Positions 8,977 through 16,104 of a stretch of DNA of 47,722 nucleotides are shown piece by piece. Position 1 is the first letter of the stretch. Each line of letters begins with the position of its first letter. A program made the translations under genes and the position numbers. The notes under the pieces were generated by a model. That model did not search any database, had not been told where the DNA came from, and worked only from the letters and a program-made list of their open reading frames with translations. The DNA is from Bacteroidota bacterium (GTDB lineage Bacteria; Bacteroidota; Bacteroidia; 2-12-FULL-35-15), in NCBI GenBank assembly GCA_005772895.1, contig SXIH01000039.1:1-47722 (forward strand), read 5' to 3'.

Positions 8977-10118
8977 TATTGATTTACAACTGAATTTACA
9001 AAACGTTCGATTGAGAAAGTGGTTGTTTGTCCGCTTGGACCGCAAATATTAAAGTCACAGCCATGTGTTGCCCAAGGTAAGTCTAAAAAATAATTTTTCA
9101 CTTTATTTTCATCCAACTTTTTTTGTAGATGTTCACTATGAATAAAACTCACCATACAATCGTGTTGTCCATGAATTATTAATGTTGGAGCAGAAGTAGA
9201 GTCGACAAATTCACAAGGCGAGCTCAGCTTGTATTTTTCAGGAACATCTTTTACACTTCCACCAACAAAATCCCCGAGAACTTTATCTGTATCCAATACC
9301 CATTTATTTCCCGGATGTTGTGCTCCCCAATACATATCTGCCGGAGCATAAATAGAAACTACTCCTTTTATATTTTTATTGTGAAGAGTATAAGCTGAAA
9401 GCAATGCAATTTGTCCACCTGCTGAACGACCAATTAAAACAAAATTACTTGTATCTACTTTTAGTTCTTGGCAGTTTTTAACTATATAGTCGATGGCATC
9501 TTTTGTATCTTCAATCGGAGCGGGATTGGTATACTCAGGTGCTTTTCTGTAATTGATAGATGCAACATTATATCCTCTGTTAGCCAGATAACTGTTCAGT
9601 TTTGGTAATTGTTGACTATCTCCTTCTCTCCAGGAGCCACCATGAATAATTATTATGCAAGGCGAAATATCATTTATGTTGGATGAATAAAAATCGAATG
9701 ATAATTGTAGTTTCTCTGTTTTTTTAAATGGAATGCTTTTGTACTCAACTTCATTGTTATCTAATCCTGTAAAAAGTGTAAAAAAAGAAAAAGCATTTTG
9801 TAATGGCTTTTTTAATTTGTTATAATTTTTGTTGCCAAAAGTAGTTATTAATGAACCTTCAATAGAAGTAGCACGGTTATATGCCCTCATAATAGTTGAA
9901 CTGAAAATTATAAAAGAGATAAGGGATAAGGTTAGAATATAAGTTCTATATGAATTATACCAGTAGCAAGTAGCAGCCAGAATAAGTGAAGTAATAATCA
10001 GAAAGTGAGGAAACTCAGTCAGTCCGACTGTAGCCCTCCATAAAAAATTTGTTGGTGCTTTAAAAATAACCAGTAACGACAATAAAAATAATACGACAGA
10101 GAATATTAATCTTATCAT
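8976..10118 (-). CDS. Membrane-anchored alpha/beta hydrolase (esterase/lipase-like)
   Basis: 380 residues. The first about 80 residues contain two or three hydrophobic segments (about 3-20, 36-51, 60-77), so the catalytic domain is membrane tethered. The hydrolase domain has the oxyanion motif HGGSW (159-163), nucleophile elbow GRSAG with Ser232, acid Asp320 in HGQHD and His352 in WATHG, a complete triad in family order. It resembles the BD-FAE/carboxylesterase group. It lies between the second methyltransferase (4 bp gap) and the FAD oxidoreductase (1-nt overlap), so it may release or load an acyl chain in the same lipid pathway. Substrate is unknown. The C-terminus ends shortly after FVNSVVNQ. 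Confidence 0.85.
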   Translation of the reverse strand: MIRLIFSVVLFLLSLLVIFKAPTNFLWRATVGLTEFPHFLIITSLILAATCYWYNSYRTYILTLSLISFIIFSSTIMRAYNRATSIEGSLITTFGNKNYNKLKKPLQNAFSFFTLFTGLDNNEVEYKSIPFKKTEKLQLSFDFYSSNINDISPCIIIIHGGSWREGDSQQLPKLNSYLANRGYNVASINYRKAPEYTNPAPIEDTKDAIDYIVKNCQELKVDTSNFVLIGRSAGGQIALLSAYTLHNKNIKGVVSIYAPADMYWGAQHPGNKWVLDTDKVLGDFVGGSVKDVPEKYKLSSPCEFVDSTSAPTLIIHGQHDCMVSFIHSEHLQKKLDENKVKNYFLDLPWATHGCDFNICGPSGQTTTFSIERFVNSVVNQ

Positions 10119-10122
10119 AAAA

Positions 10123-11151
10123 CTATTTTTTAGTAAATAAATAATGACTCACAATCCATTCTTCACCATTGTTGTATCCCCATAATTCTGCACAAGCCAT
10201 ATAAAAAATTCTCCAGTACACCCACCATTTTAGTGCTTGGTCTTTTCCATACGTTTCTTCAAACAAGGGCATAATTTCAGTTTTGTGTTTGTCCATATTT
10301 TGTAACCACGCTTCTGATGTTTTGCTGTAATGAATTCCGCTTACATGCCAATGTTGTTGAATGGAAAGGTGTTCGTTGAAATAGAGAAGCAGATCATCGC
10401 TCGGCATAATTCCACCTGTGAAAAAATACTTACTCATCCAATCGGTTTCATCTACTACTTCAAATTTGTAGGCGAAATTTTTATGCGTAAAAATGTGTAC
10501 GAACAATTTACCATCTGGTTTTAAGCAAGTCGCCACTTTGTGCATTAGCTTTTGATAATTTCGCATATGTTCAAACATTTCAACAGATACAACGCGGTCG
10601 AATGTTTTATCAATGCTAAAATCATTTATGTTAACAGTAATTACAGTAAGGTTGGTAATACCTCTTTGTTTGGCTTGTTCATCAATGTGTAATTTTTGAG
10701 TTCTTGAATTGGAAACAACAGTGAAATTACTTTCAGGATATTTTTTGGCCATGTAAAGCGAAAGAGAACCCCAGCCGCATCCCAATTCCAAAACATCTTG
10801 TCCGTTTTTTAGCTCAGCACGATTGCAGGTAATTTCCAGCATGTCGTCTTCGGAAATATTAATGTCTGTCACTCCATCTTTCCAATAACCACTGCTGTAC
10901 TTTAAATTCTTCCCTAAACAGTATTGATAAAATTTTGTAGGGACTTCGTAATGTTGTTCGTTGGCTTCGGCCGTATTTATTGCAATTGGTGAGCTTTTTA
11001 ATTCTGCTATCAATTTCATTAAATGTGCCTGTTGCAATTCAATGGTTTCTTTTTTTTCGATAAGTAAACGTTGTTTCAATAATTTTTGAATTCCAATCCG
11101 AATGAGAAAGTCAGGAACTTTATTTTTTTCGACTAAAGAATCGTACCACAT
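10123..11151 (-). CDS. Second CFAS-family SAM-dependent methyltransferase
   Basis: 342 residues: a short helical N-terminus, then HYEVPTKFYQYCLG (67-80), KYSSGYWKDG (84-93), motif I VLELGCGWGS (120-129), the VSVEMFEHM segment (about 188-196), and LFVHIFTHKN (about 217-226), with a long C-terminal cap. It belongs to the CFAS superfamily and most resembles the coclaurine-N-methyltransferase-like branch, which has a shortened N-terminal domain. Like the other methyltransferase it has Ser in place of the E. coli Cfa Cys139, but it keeps the His of the VHIF motif. Two distinct CFAS-like enzymes in one operon suggest successive or alternative methylations. The preceding 93 bp hold an inverted repeat. 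Confidence 0.87.
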   Translation of the reverse strand: MWYDSLVEKNKVPDFLIRIGIQKLLKQRLLIEKKETIELQQAHLMKLIAELKSSPIAINTAEANEQHYEVPTKFYQYCLGKNLKYSSGYWKDGVTDINISEDDMLEITCNRAELKNGQDVLELGCGWGSLSLYMAKKYPESNFTVVSNSRTQKLHIDEQAKQRGITNLTVITVNINDFSIDKTFDRVVSVEMFEHMRNYQKLMHKVATCLKPDGKLFVHIFTHKNFAYKFEVVDETDWMSKYFFTGGIMPSDDLLLYFNEHLSIQQHWHVSGIHYSKTSEAWLQNMDKHKTEIMPLFEETYGKDQALKWWVYWRIFYMACAELWGYNNGEEWIVSHYLFTKK

Positions 11152-11162
11152 AAATTTAATGT

Positions 11163-11248
11163 ATGATGTATAATGGTAAATGGAAGAGGTTTAAAAGAAA
11201 ACGTAATAAATGGGAAGAATACATTATACATTTTCCATTATACATCAT
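11163..11248. repeat. 14-bp perfect inverted repeat between two lipid genes
   Basis: ATGATGTATAATGG (11163-11176) and its exact reverse complement CCATTATACATCAT (11235-11248) are separated by 58 bp and fill most of the gap between the DUF1295 and methyltransferase genes. The right arm contains the TGA stop of DUF1295 (11247-11245). It resembles the dispersed intergenic repeats elsewhere in this window that also touch stop codons. Confidence 0.7.
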
Positions 11249-12039
11249 CCATTTCTTTTTTTTGGTAATGGAATAAACACGCTTGTCGTTCGTTGGTATT
11301 CTTTATACAAATCACCTTTCGAACGGATGGATTGTTCTTCTGTCATTGGAATACCAGTAACTTTAAAAATGAGTAATCCAATTACCAAAGGACATACAAC
11401 TGAAATCCAACCGTAAGCACTAGGCAAAGCAAAAATGAGAACAGATATCCATATCATAAGTTGGAAAAAGTAATTCGGGTGGCGGGAGTAATTCCAAAAA
11501 CCTGCTTCACAAACTTTTCCTTTATTTGCCGGATTTTTTTTGAATTGCTTTAATTGCCAATCTGATAAGCCTTCGCCAATAATAGAGAATAGCCACATTG
11601 CCGCACCGATATATTCAACAATTGAAATTTCAGAAGAAGGATTTACGGCAATAATAAAAAAAGGAATGGCTAAAAAAACGTTTGACAAAGCTTGCATCTG
11701 AAAAAACACAAAAAACTTTAAATTAGCATTTGGAGCCCATTCTTCTCGTAACTGTTTATACCGGCCTTCTTCTTCATCCAAATGTGAGCCTACACGTATT
11801 AATAGATAAATCCCTAAACGGATGCTCCACAACCCTGCCAATGCACATAAAATATTTTTACGCATTTCATTGCCATCAGCTAAAAGCCAAATTACTATGG
11901 CTATGATTAAAAAATTAAATGCCCAAAATATATCCACTATGCCGGCATTTTTAATTCGATAGGCCCAAATCCAGATTAAGATCATTAAGATGGAAACGGC
12001 TGCAAATGAAATGAGAGGAAGTTGGATAAATGGGTTCAT
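11245..12039 (-). CDS. DUF1295 family integral membrane protein (steroid 5-alpha-reductase-like fold)
   Basis: 264 residues with about six hydrophobic segments. The C-terminal half carries the family signature GFWNYSRHPNYF (about residues 182-193) and ends with a KEYQRTTSVFIPL motif, both shared with the steroid 5-alpha-reductase/isoprenylcysteine methyltransferase-type membrane enzymes. Relatives use NADPH or SAM to act on lipids in the membrane, so a reductase role on an unsaturated or methylated acyl chain is plausible but not shown. Its ATG overlaps the desaturase stop by 4 nt (ATGA), so the two are probably translated together. DUF1295 genes recur in CFAS/DUF1365 loci. Confidence 0.85.
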   Translation of the reverse strand: MNPFIQLPLISFAAVSILMILIWIWAYRIKNAGIVDIFWAFNFLIIAIVIWLLADGNEMRKNILCALAGLWSIRLGIYLLIRVGSHLDEEEGRYKQLREEWAPNANLKFFVFFQMQALSNVFLAIPFFIIAVNPSSEISIVEYIGAAMWLFSIIGEGLSDWQLKQFKKNPANKGKVCEAGFWNYSRHPNYFFQLMIWISVLIFALPSAYGWISVVCPLVIGLLIFKVTGIPMTEEQSIRSKGDLYKEYQRTTSVFIPLPKKRNG

Positions 12040-12764
12040 AGTTTTCGGATTTTAATGATTCTGGCCCAATTCAAAGCAATAATAATTGGGAAAGTAGGAT
12101 CAAATTCATACCATTTTTTAGCGAAGTTGATGTTGTTCGGACTTTTATGATGATTGTTCTGAAAAAATTCGCCCATCATTAGAAAGTCGATTGGCAAAGT
12201 ATTTTTACTATGGTCTTCATTATCATAATTTGAATATCCGTATTTGTGTCCACACCAATTTACAATAGCGCCATGAATTGGGCCCATTAAAAAGTGGATG
12301 GGTAATAATAAAAACATCCACCATGAAGTAGCAAATTGAACATAAAATAAAATGTAAGCAGCAACGAAAAGCAGGCGAACAGTCCACAAATCACTTAGCC
12401 AATCAATCAATTTCCATTCCGGGTATTCTCCTCGGAATGGCTTTTCTGGCTGTTTTCCATATTTAGCATAATTCAGATAAATCTCTTTTGTTTGCATAGT
12501 CATGTGCCAAACATCTTTAAAAAAGTGAGGTGAATGCGGGTCTTTTTCGGTGTCGCTGTAGGCGTGATGCATCCGATGAAGGATGGCGTATGCTCTCGGG
12601 TTCAGGAACGAAGCTCCTTGTGTAATGAATGTAAATGTGTAGAAAAAGCGTTCCCAAAATTTATCCATGGCAAACATTTTATGGGAGGCATAACGGTGCA
12701 AAAAAAATGTCTGACAGAATAGTGATAGAAACCAATGCGCAATAAAAAATAGGAATATATACAT
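12036..12764 (-). CDS. Acyl-CoA/fatty acid desaturase-like membrane di-iron protein
   Basis: 242 residues with three histidine clusters of membrane desaturases: HRYASH (about 24-29, HX4H), HRMHH (about 63-67, HX2HH) and NNHHKSP near residue 206, plus the HGAIVNWCGHKYGY segment that follows the third membrane pair. In the third box the first position is Gln (QNNHH) where many acyl-CoA desaturases have His. Enzymes of this family insert a cis double bond using O2 and an electron donor. It is the first gene of the seven-gene lipid operon and could supply the olefin that the methyltransferases modify. No obvious TAnnTTTG promoter was found in the 134-bp divergent gap. Confidence 0.87.
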   Translation of the reverse strand: MYIFLFFIAHWFLSLFCQTFFLHRYASHKMFAMDKFWERFFYTFTFITQGASFLNPRAYAILHRMHHAYSDTEKDPHSPHFFKDVWHMTMQTKEIYLNYAKYGKQPEKPFRGEYPEWKLIDWLSDLWTVRLLFVAAYILFYVQFATSWWMFLLLPIHFLMGPIHGAIVNWCGHKYGYSNYDNEDHSKNTLPIDFLMMGEFFQNNHHKSPNNINFAKKWYEFDPTFPIIIALNWARIIKIRKL

Positions 12765-12868
12765 GTGTAGTTTAAGTTCAATTTATTTATGTAAAGTACG
12801 TAAAAGTATTCAAATAAGATTTATAATAAATTTAAAATGTTAAATGTTCTTATGATTGCTGATATTGT

Positions 12869-12876
12869 TATCTTTG
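12869..12876 (+). promoter_or_regulatory. -7 promoter element for the Usp operon
   Basis: TATCTTTG matches the Bacteroidota TAnnTTTG consensus and ends 22 bp before the ATG at 12899. No convincing TTTG is at the -33 distance. The predicted transcript start (about 12883) lies after the in-frame TTG at 12878, which supports the ATG at 12899 as the true start. Confidence 0.5.
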
Positions 12877-12898
12877 CTTGAAATTAATAACATATAAA

Positions 12899-13762
12899 AT
12901 GGATTTAAGTAAATTAAAAAAGCGTCCATCTTATCCTTTTGAAACGATAGCAGTTGCTGTTTCTTTTTCGCCTCGCTGCCAGCCTGTTTTAGCTGAAGCA
13001 AAGCGTTTGTCTGATATTTTAGGAGCATCTCTTTTACTATTGCACATTGGCGAAAAAACTGCTGAAAAAGAGCAAGAGTTGGATGAAATGATGGCTGCAG
13101 TTGGTGTAAATCCTAATCATTCGCGTGTTATTTGGATGGAAGGTGATCCTGTTGATACTATACTGAAATTATGTAAGCTGAATATTGTTGATTTGCTTGT
13201 TATTGGTGCTTTGGAAAAAGAAAATCTTCTCAAATTTTATATTGGTTCTATTGCCAGAAATATCAGTAGAAAAGCTAAATGCTCGGTTTTATTATTAACC
13301 AATCCGACAGATGAGCCTGTTAAGTTTAAAAAAATTGTGGTGAATGGTGTTGAAAACCCCAAAACGATTCACACATTAAATACTTCTCTTTATTTAGCGA
13401 AAAATTTGAAAGTTAAGGATGTTGTTGTTGTAACAGAAATGGATGTTCCGGCAATAGCAATGGATAGCACTGCGCCTGAAGCAAAAATTATTAAGAAAAA
13501 TTTAACCGAAGAAGTGGAAGAAACTTTGCAATCAGTTATTGATAAATGTGATGTGGGTGATGTGAAGGTGACGGATAAGATAGTGAAAGGTAAGCCCGGT
13601 TATGCGATTAGCAAATTTGCAAGAGATAAAAAAGCAGATTTGCTGGTTATTAATTCTCCGGATACTCAGCTTAATTTATTAGACAGAATTTTTGCCCATG
13701 ATATTGAATACATTTTGGCAGATTTGCCTTGTAACCTTTTAATCGTTCATTCCCGAGTTTAA
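12899..13762 (+). CDS. Universal stress protein with two tandem Usp domains
   Basis: 287 residues from the ATG. Two alpha/beta Usp domains: the first begins FETIAVAVSFSPRC (about 14-27) and ends GSIARNISRKAKCSVLLLTNP (about 116-136); the second begins about residue 141 with FKKIVVNGVENPKTIHTL and ends ILADLPCNLLIVHSRV. The G-x2-G-x9-GS/T ATP-binding pattern is only partly present, so nucleotide binding is uncertain. It starts a three-gene unit (3 bp to the antiporter, 1 bp on to miaE), which suggests that the protein may sense or regulate the antiporter, as tandem-Usp proteins next to CPA2 transporters are often thought to do. Confidence 0.88.
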   Translation: MDLSKLKKRPSYPFETIAVAVSFSPRCQPVLAEAKRLSDILGASLLLLHIGEKTAEKEQELDEMMAAVGVNPNHSRVIWMEGDPVDTILKLCKLNIVDLLVIGALEKENLLKFYIGSIARNISRKAKCSVLLLTNPTDEPVKFKKIVVNGVENPKTIHTLNTSLYLAKNLKVKDVVVVTEMDVPAIAMDSTAPEAKIIKKNLTEEVEETLQSVIDKCDVGDVKVTDKIVKGKPGYAISKFARDKKADLLVINSPDTQLNLLDRIFAHDIEYILADLPCNLLIVHSRV

Positions 13763-13765
13763 TAT

Positions 13766-14992
13766 ATGTTGAAATTAGGACATAACGATTTGGTTGTTTT
13801 GCTCTTCAGCATTGGCGGAGTGCTTATTCTTGCCCGTATTTTTGCTGAATTGGGTAAGAAAATAAAAATGCCGATAGTGATGGGAGAAATAGTACTTGGT
13901 ATTATTCTAGGTCCTACTATTTTTGGAACACTTTCACCAGATACTTTCAGTTATGTTTTTCCTAAAGTTGGTGCTGCTAAAATTGCAATGGATGGTATTA
14001 CTAATCTTGCAGTAATTATGTTATTGTTTGTTGCCGGTATGGAAGTGCAATTGCAAATTATTTTAAAACAAGGAAAAGCAGCAATTTATACAAGTTTTAC
14101 AAGTATGATAATTCCTTTCATACTAGGATTTGCAGCTGTTTGGTATTTCCCTAACTTTTTCCATTATACTCCTGAAAGAAAATTAGTGTATGCATTATTT
14201 TTTGGTATAGCAATGGCCGTTTCTGCATTGCCGGTTATTACACGTATTTTGATGGATTTAAATCTATTCAAAACAAAAATCGGGATGGTGATTATTGCTG
14301 CTGCTATTTTTGATGACTTAACCGGATGGTTGATTTTCTCTTTTGTATTAAGTATGATGGGGCAAGAAGGTGATATCACCAATATTTGGTTCACCATTGG
14401 AATGATTATCAGTTTTGGATTGTTTATGTTGATTGTTGGAAGATGGATGATTAACCATGTATTGCCTTGGATACAAAAAAATCTTTCATGGCCTGGCGGA
14501 GTACTTTCAATTTCTTTAGGATTTTGTTTTTTAGGAGCAGCTTTCACTGAATACATTGGATTACATGCTATTCTCGGAGCATTCATTATCGGTATTGCTT
14601 TAGGAGATAGTGTTCATTTACAAGAACGTGAACGGGAAATTATTCATCAGTTTGTAACAAACGTTTTTGCTCCCTTATTTTTTGTTTCTATTGGATTGAA
14701 AGTAAACTTTATTGCAAACTTTGATATTCAATTAGTAACCTTAGTTGTTTTTCTTGCTTGTATTTGTAAAGTGGTTGGTGCTTCATTGGGGGCATACATG
14801 GGTGGATTAACAAGAAGAGAATCTCTTGCAGTTGGATTTGGATTAAATGCCCGTGGTGCTATGGAAATAATTTTAGGAACTTTAGCATTAAGCGCTGGAT
14901 TGATTGATGAAAAAATGTTTGTCGCATTGGTAGTAATGGCATTGTTGACGAGTATGATAAGCGGACCATTAATGAAAAAATTTATCGATTAA
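13766..14992 (+). CDS. CPA2-family cation:proton antiporter
   Basis: 408 residues, entirely a membrane domain with about 12 hydrophobic segments: PIVMGEIVLGIILGP (about 36-50), AVIMLLFVAGMEVQ (about 83-96), AMAVSALPVITRIL and the IFDDLTGWLI segment (about 178-187), whose paired Asp residues are the ion-binding site of Na+/H+ and K+/H+ exchangers. There is no TrkA-N regulatory domain, so it is shorter than KefC/KefB types. It exchanges protons for Na+ or K+ across the inner membrane. It is encoded 3 bp after the Usp gene and 1 bp before miaE. Cation specificity cannot be told from the sequence. Confidence 0.92.
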   Translation: MLKLGHNDLVVLLFSIGGVLILARIFAELGKKIKMPIVMGEIVLGIILGPTIFGTLSPDTFSYVFPKVGAAKIAMDGITNLAVIMLLFVAGMEVQLQIILKQGKAAIYTSFTSMIIPFILGFAAVWYFPNFFHYTPERKLVYALFFGIAMAVSALPVITRILMDLNLFKTKIGMVIIAAAIFDDLTGWLIFSFVLSMMGQEGDITNIWFTIGMIISFGLFMLIVGRWMINHVLPWIQKNLSWPGGVLSISLGFCFLGAAFTEYIGLHAILGAFIIGIALGDSVHLQEREREIIHQFVTNVFAPLFFVSIGLKVNFIANFDIQLVTLVVFLACICKVVGASLGAYMGGLTRRESLAVGFGLNARGAMEIILGTLALSAGLIDEKMFVALVVMALLTSMISGPLMKKFID

Positions 14993-14993
14993 A

Positions 14994-15575
14994 ATGTTAG
15001 GATTAAAATTGTCGACTGACCCACGATGGGTAAATATTGTTGAAAGTAATATTGAAGAAATATTGACAGACCATGCGTGGTGTGAACAGAAAGCTGCAAC
15101 AAATGCACTTTCAATGGTTGTGAATAATCCCAATTATACAGAACTAGTTACTGCTCTTATTGCCCTTGCAAAAGAAGAGCTTGATCATTTTGAGCAAGTT
15201 CATAATTTAATTAAAGCAAGAGGAAAAAAATTAGGGTTGGAACGTAAAGACCATTATGTAAATGAATTGTATAAATTCATGAATAAAGGTGGAAGCAGAA
15301 TTCAATCCTTGGTTGACCGTTTACTTTTTTCAGCAATGATAGAAGCAAGAAGTTGTGAACGTTTCAGAGTTCTTTCTGAAAATATTAAAGATGAAGAATT
15401 AGCAAAGTTTTACCGTGAACTGATGATTTCTGAAGCAGGACATTATACCACTTTTATTGGTTTTGCCCGTCAGTACGGGGAAGGAATAGATGTTGATAAA
15501 CGTTGGAAAGAATGGATTGAATTTGAAGCATCTATTATTGCGAACTATGGAAAAGAAACTACAATTCACGGGTAA
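14994..15575 (+). CDS. miaE: tRNA-(ms2io6A)-hydroxylase, MiaE type
   Basis: 193-residue ferritin-like four-helix di-iron protein. The iron ligand motifs EELDHFEQVH (about 61-70) and SEAGHYTTF (about 143-151), together with EARSCERF (about 114-121), match MiaE, which hydroxylates the isopentenyl side chain of ms2i6A37 in tRNAs reading UNN codons, using O2. Length is normal for the short Bacteroidota form. It is the last gene of the Usp-antiporter operon, one base after the antiporter stop, so it may be co-expressed with stress or ion homeostasis functions. A repeat containing CCGC/GCGG arms follows directly, before the convergent thioesterase. Confidence 0.93.
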   Translation: MLGLKLSTDPRWVNIVESNIEEILTDHAWCEQKAATNALSMVVNNPNYTELVTALIALAKEELDHFEQVHNLIKARGKKLGLERKDHYVNELYKFMNKGGSRIQSLVDRLLFSAMIEARSCERFRVLSENIKDEELAKFYRELMISEAGHYTTFIGFARQYGEGIDVDKRWKEWIEFEASIIANYGKETTIHG

Positions 15576-15583
15576 AAAAAGAA

Positions 15584-15683
15584 ACCGCAGAGAAAAAGTT
15601 GAGAAAAAGGGAGAGCCGCGGAGAAATAAATTCATAAGAAAATCCTCAGCGGTCCTCAGCGAAACCTCCTAATACTCAGCGGT
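15584..15683. repeat. Imperfect CCGC-GAG / CTC-GCGG dispersed repeat between convergent genes
   Basis: The gap between the convergent miaE and thioesterase genes is filled by ACCGCAGAGA, CCGCGGAGA, CCTCAGCGG, CCTCAGCG and ACTCAGCGGT segments. These are mutually complementary and can fold into nested hairpins. The style is that of short intergenic repeats common in Bacteroidota genomes. It may serve as a bidirectional terminator, though no clean T-tract follows. Confidence 0.55.
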
Positions 15684-15688
15684 AAAAA

Positions 15689-16102
15689 TCACCCAACCAT
15701 AACCTCTTTCCATTTTTCAGGAACCAAAATCGTTTGATTTGTTTTGTAGTTGAAACAAACAATAATCGCTAAGCCTTTTGCTAATTCTACTTCCACACCA
15801 TTTTCAATTTTCACAATGGAACAACTCATGTCGAAACTTTTTGTTCCCATTTTAGAAACCCAGGTGTAAACAAAAATTTTATCCTCCAACAAAATGGGCA
15901 TTTTGTACTCCATTTCAATTTTTGCCAGAATTACTCCTTCGTTTATCCAATCTATTTTAATATTCTCAGTTGCGAGTGCTTCAAAATAATCTACTCGTGC
16001 TAATTCAAAATAGGTAATGTGGTTGGCATTGTTTACATGGCCAAGTTTGTCAATGTCTTTAAAACGAATTTGTATTGGAGTTTTATGTTTGAATGGATTC
16101 AT
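15689..16102 (-). CDS. Hotdog-fold acyl-CoA thioesterase (4HBT/YbgC type)
   Basis: 137 residues from the ATG at 16102. The N-terminal motif RFKDIDKLGHVNNANHITYFELARVDYF (residues 12-39) is the 4HBT signature, with the catalytic-type Asp followed by GHVNN. The rest forms the expected single hotdog domain (IEMEYKMPILLED...). Enzymes of this type hydrolyse acyl-CoA or acyl-ACP thioesters in the cytoplasm; chain length is unknown. A TTG two codons upstream is possible but overlaps the previous stop, so I prefer ATG, which lies 2 bp after the CapD-like gene's stop. Co-transcription with that gene is likely. Confidence 0.87.
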   Translation of the reverse strand: MNPFKHKTPIQIRFKDIDKLGHVNNANHITYFELARVDYFEALATENIKIDWINEGVILAKIEMEYKMPILLEDKIFVYTWVSKMGTKSFDMSCSIVKIENGVEVELAKGLAIIVCFNYKTNQTILVPEKWKEVMVG

Positions 16103-16104
16103 AA

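Noticed and set aside
12840..13028. Open minus-strand frame of 62 codons across the Usp start
   Set aside because: Antisense to the Usp gene and to its promoter; no coding features.
14164..14586. Open minus-strand frame of 140 codons
   Set aside because: It lies wholly antisense to the conserved antiporter domain, with no family features; a shadow of the real gene.
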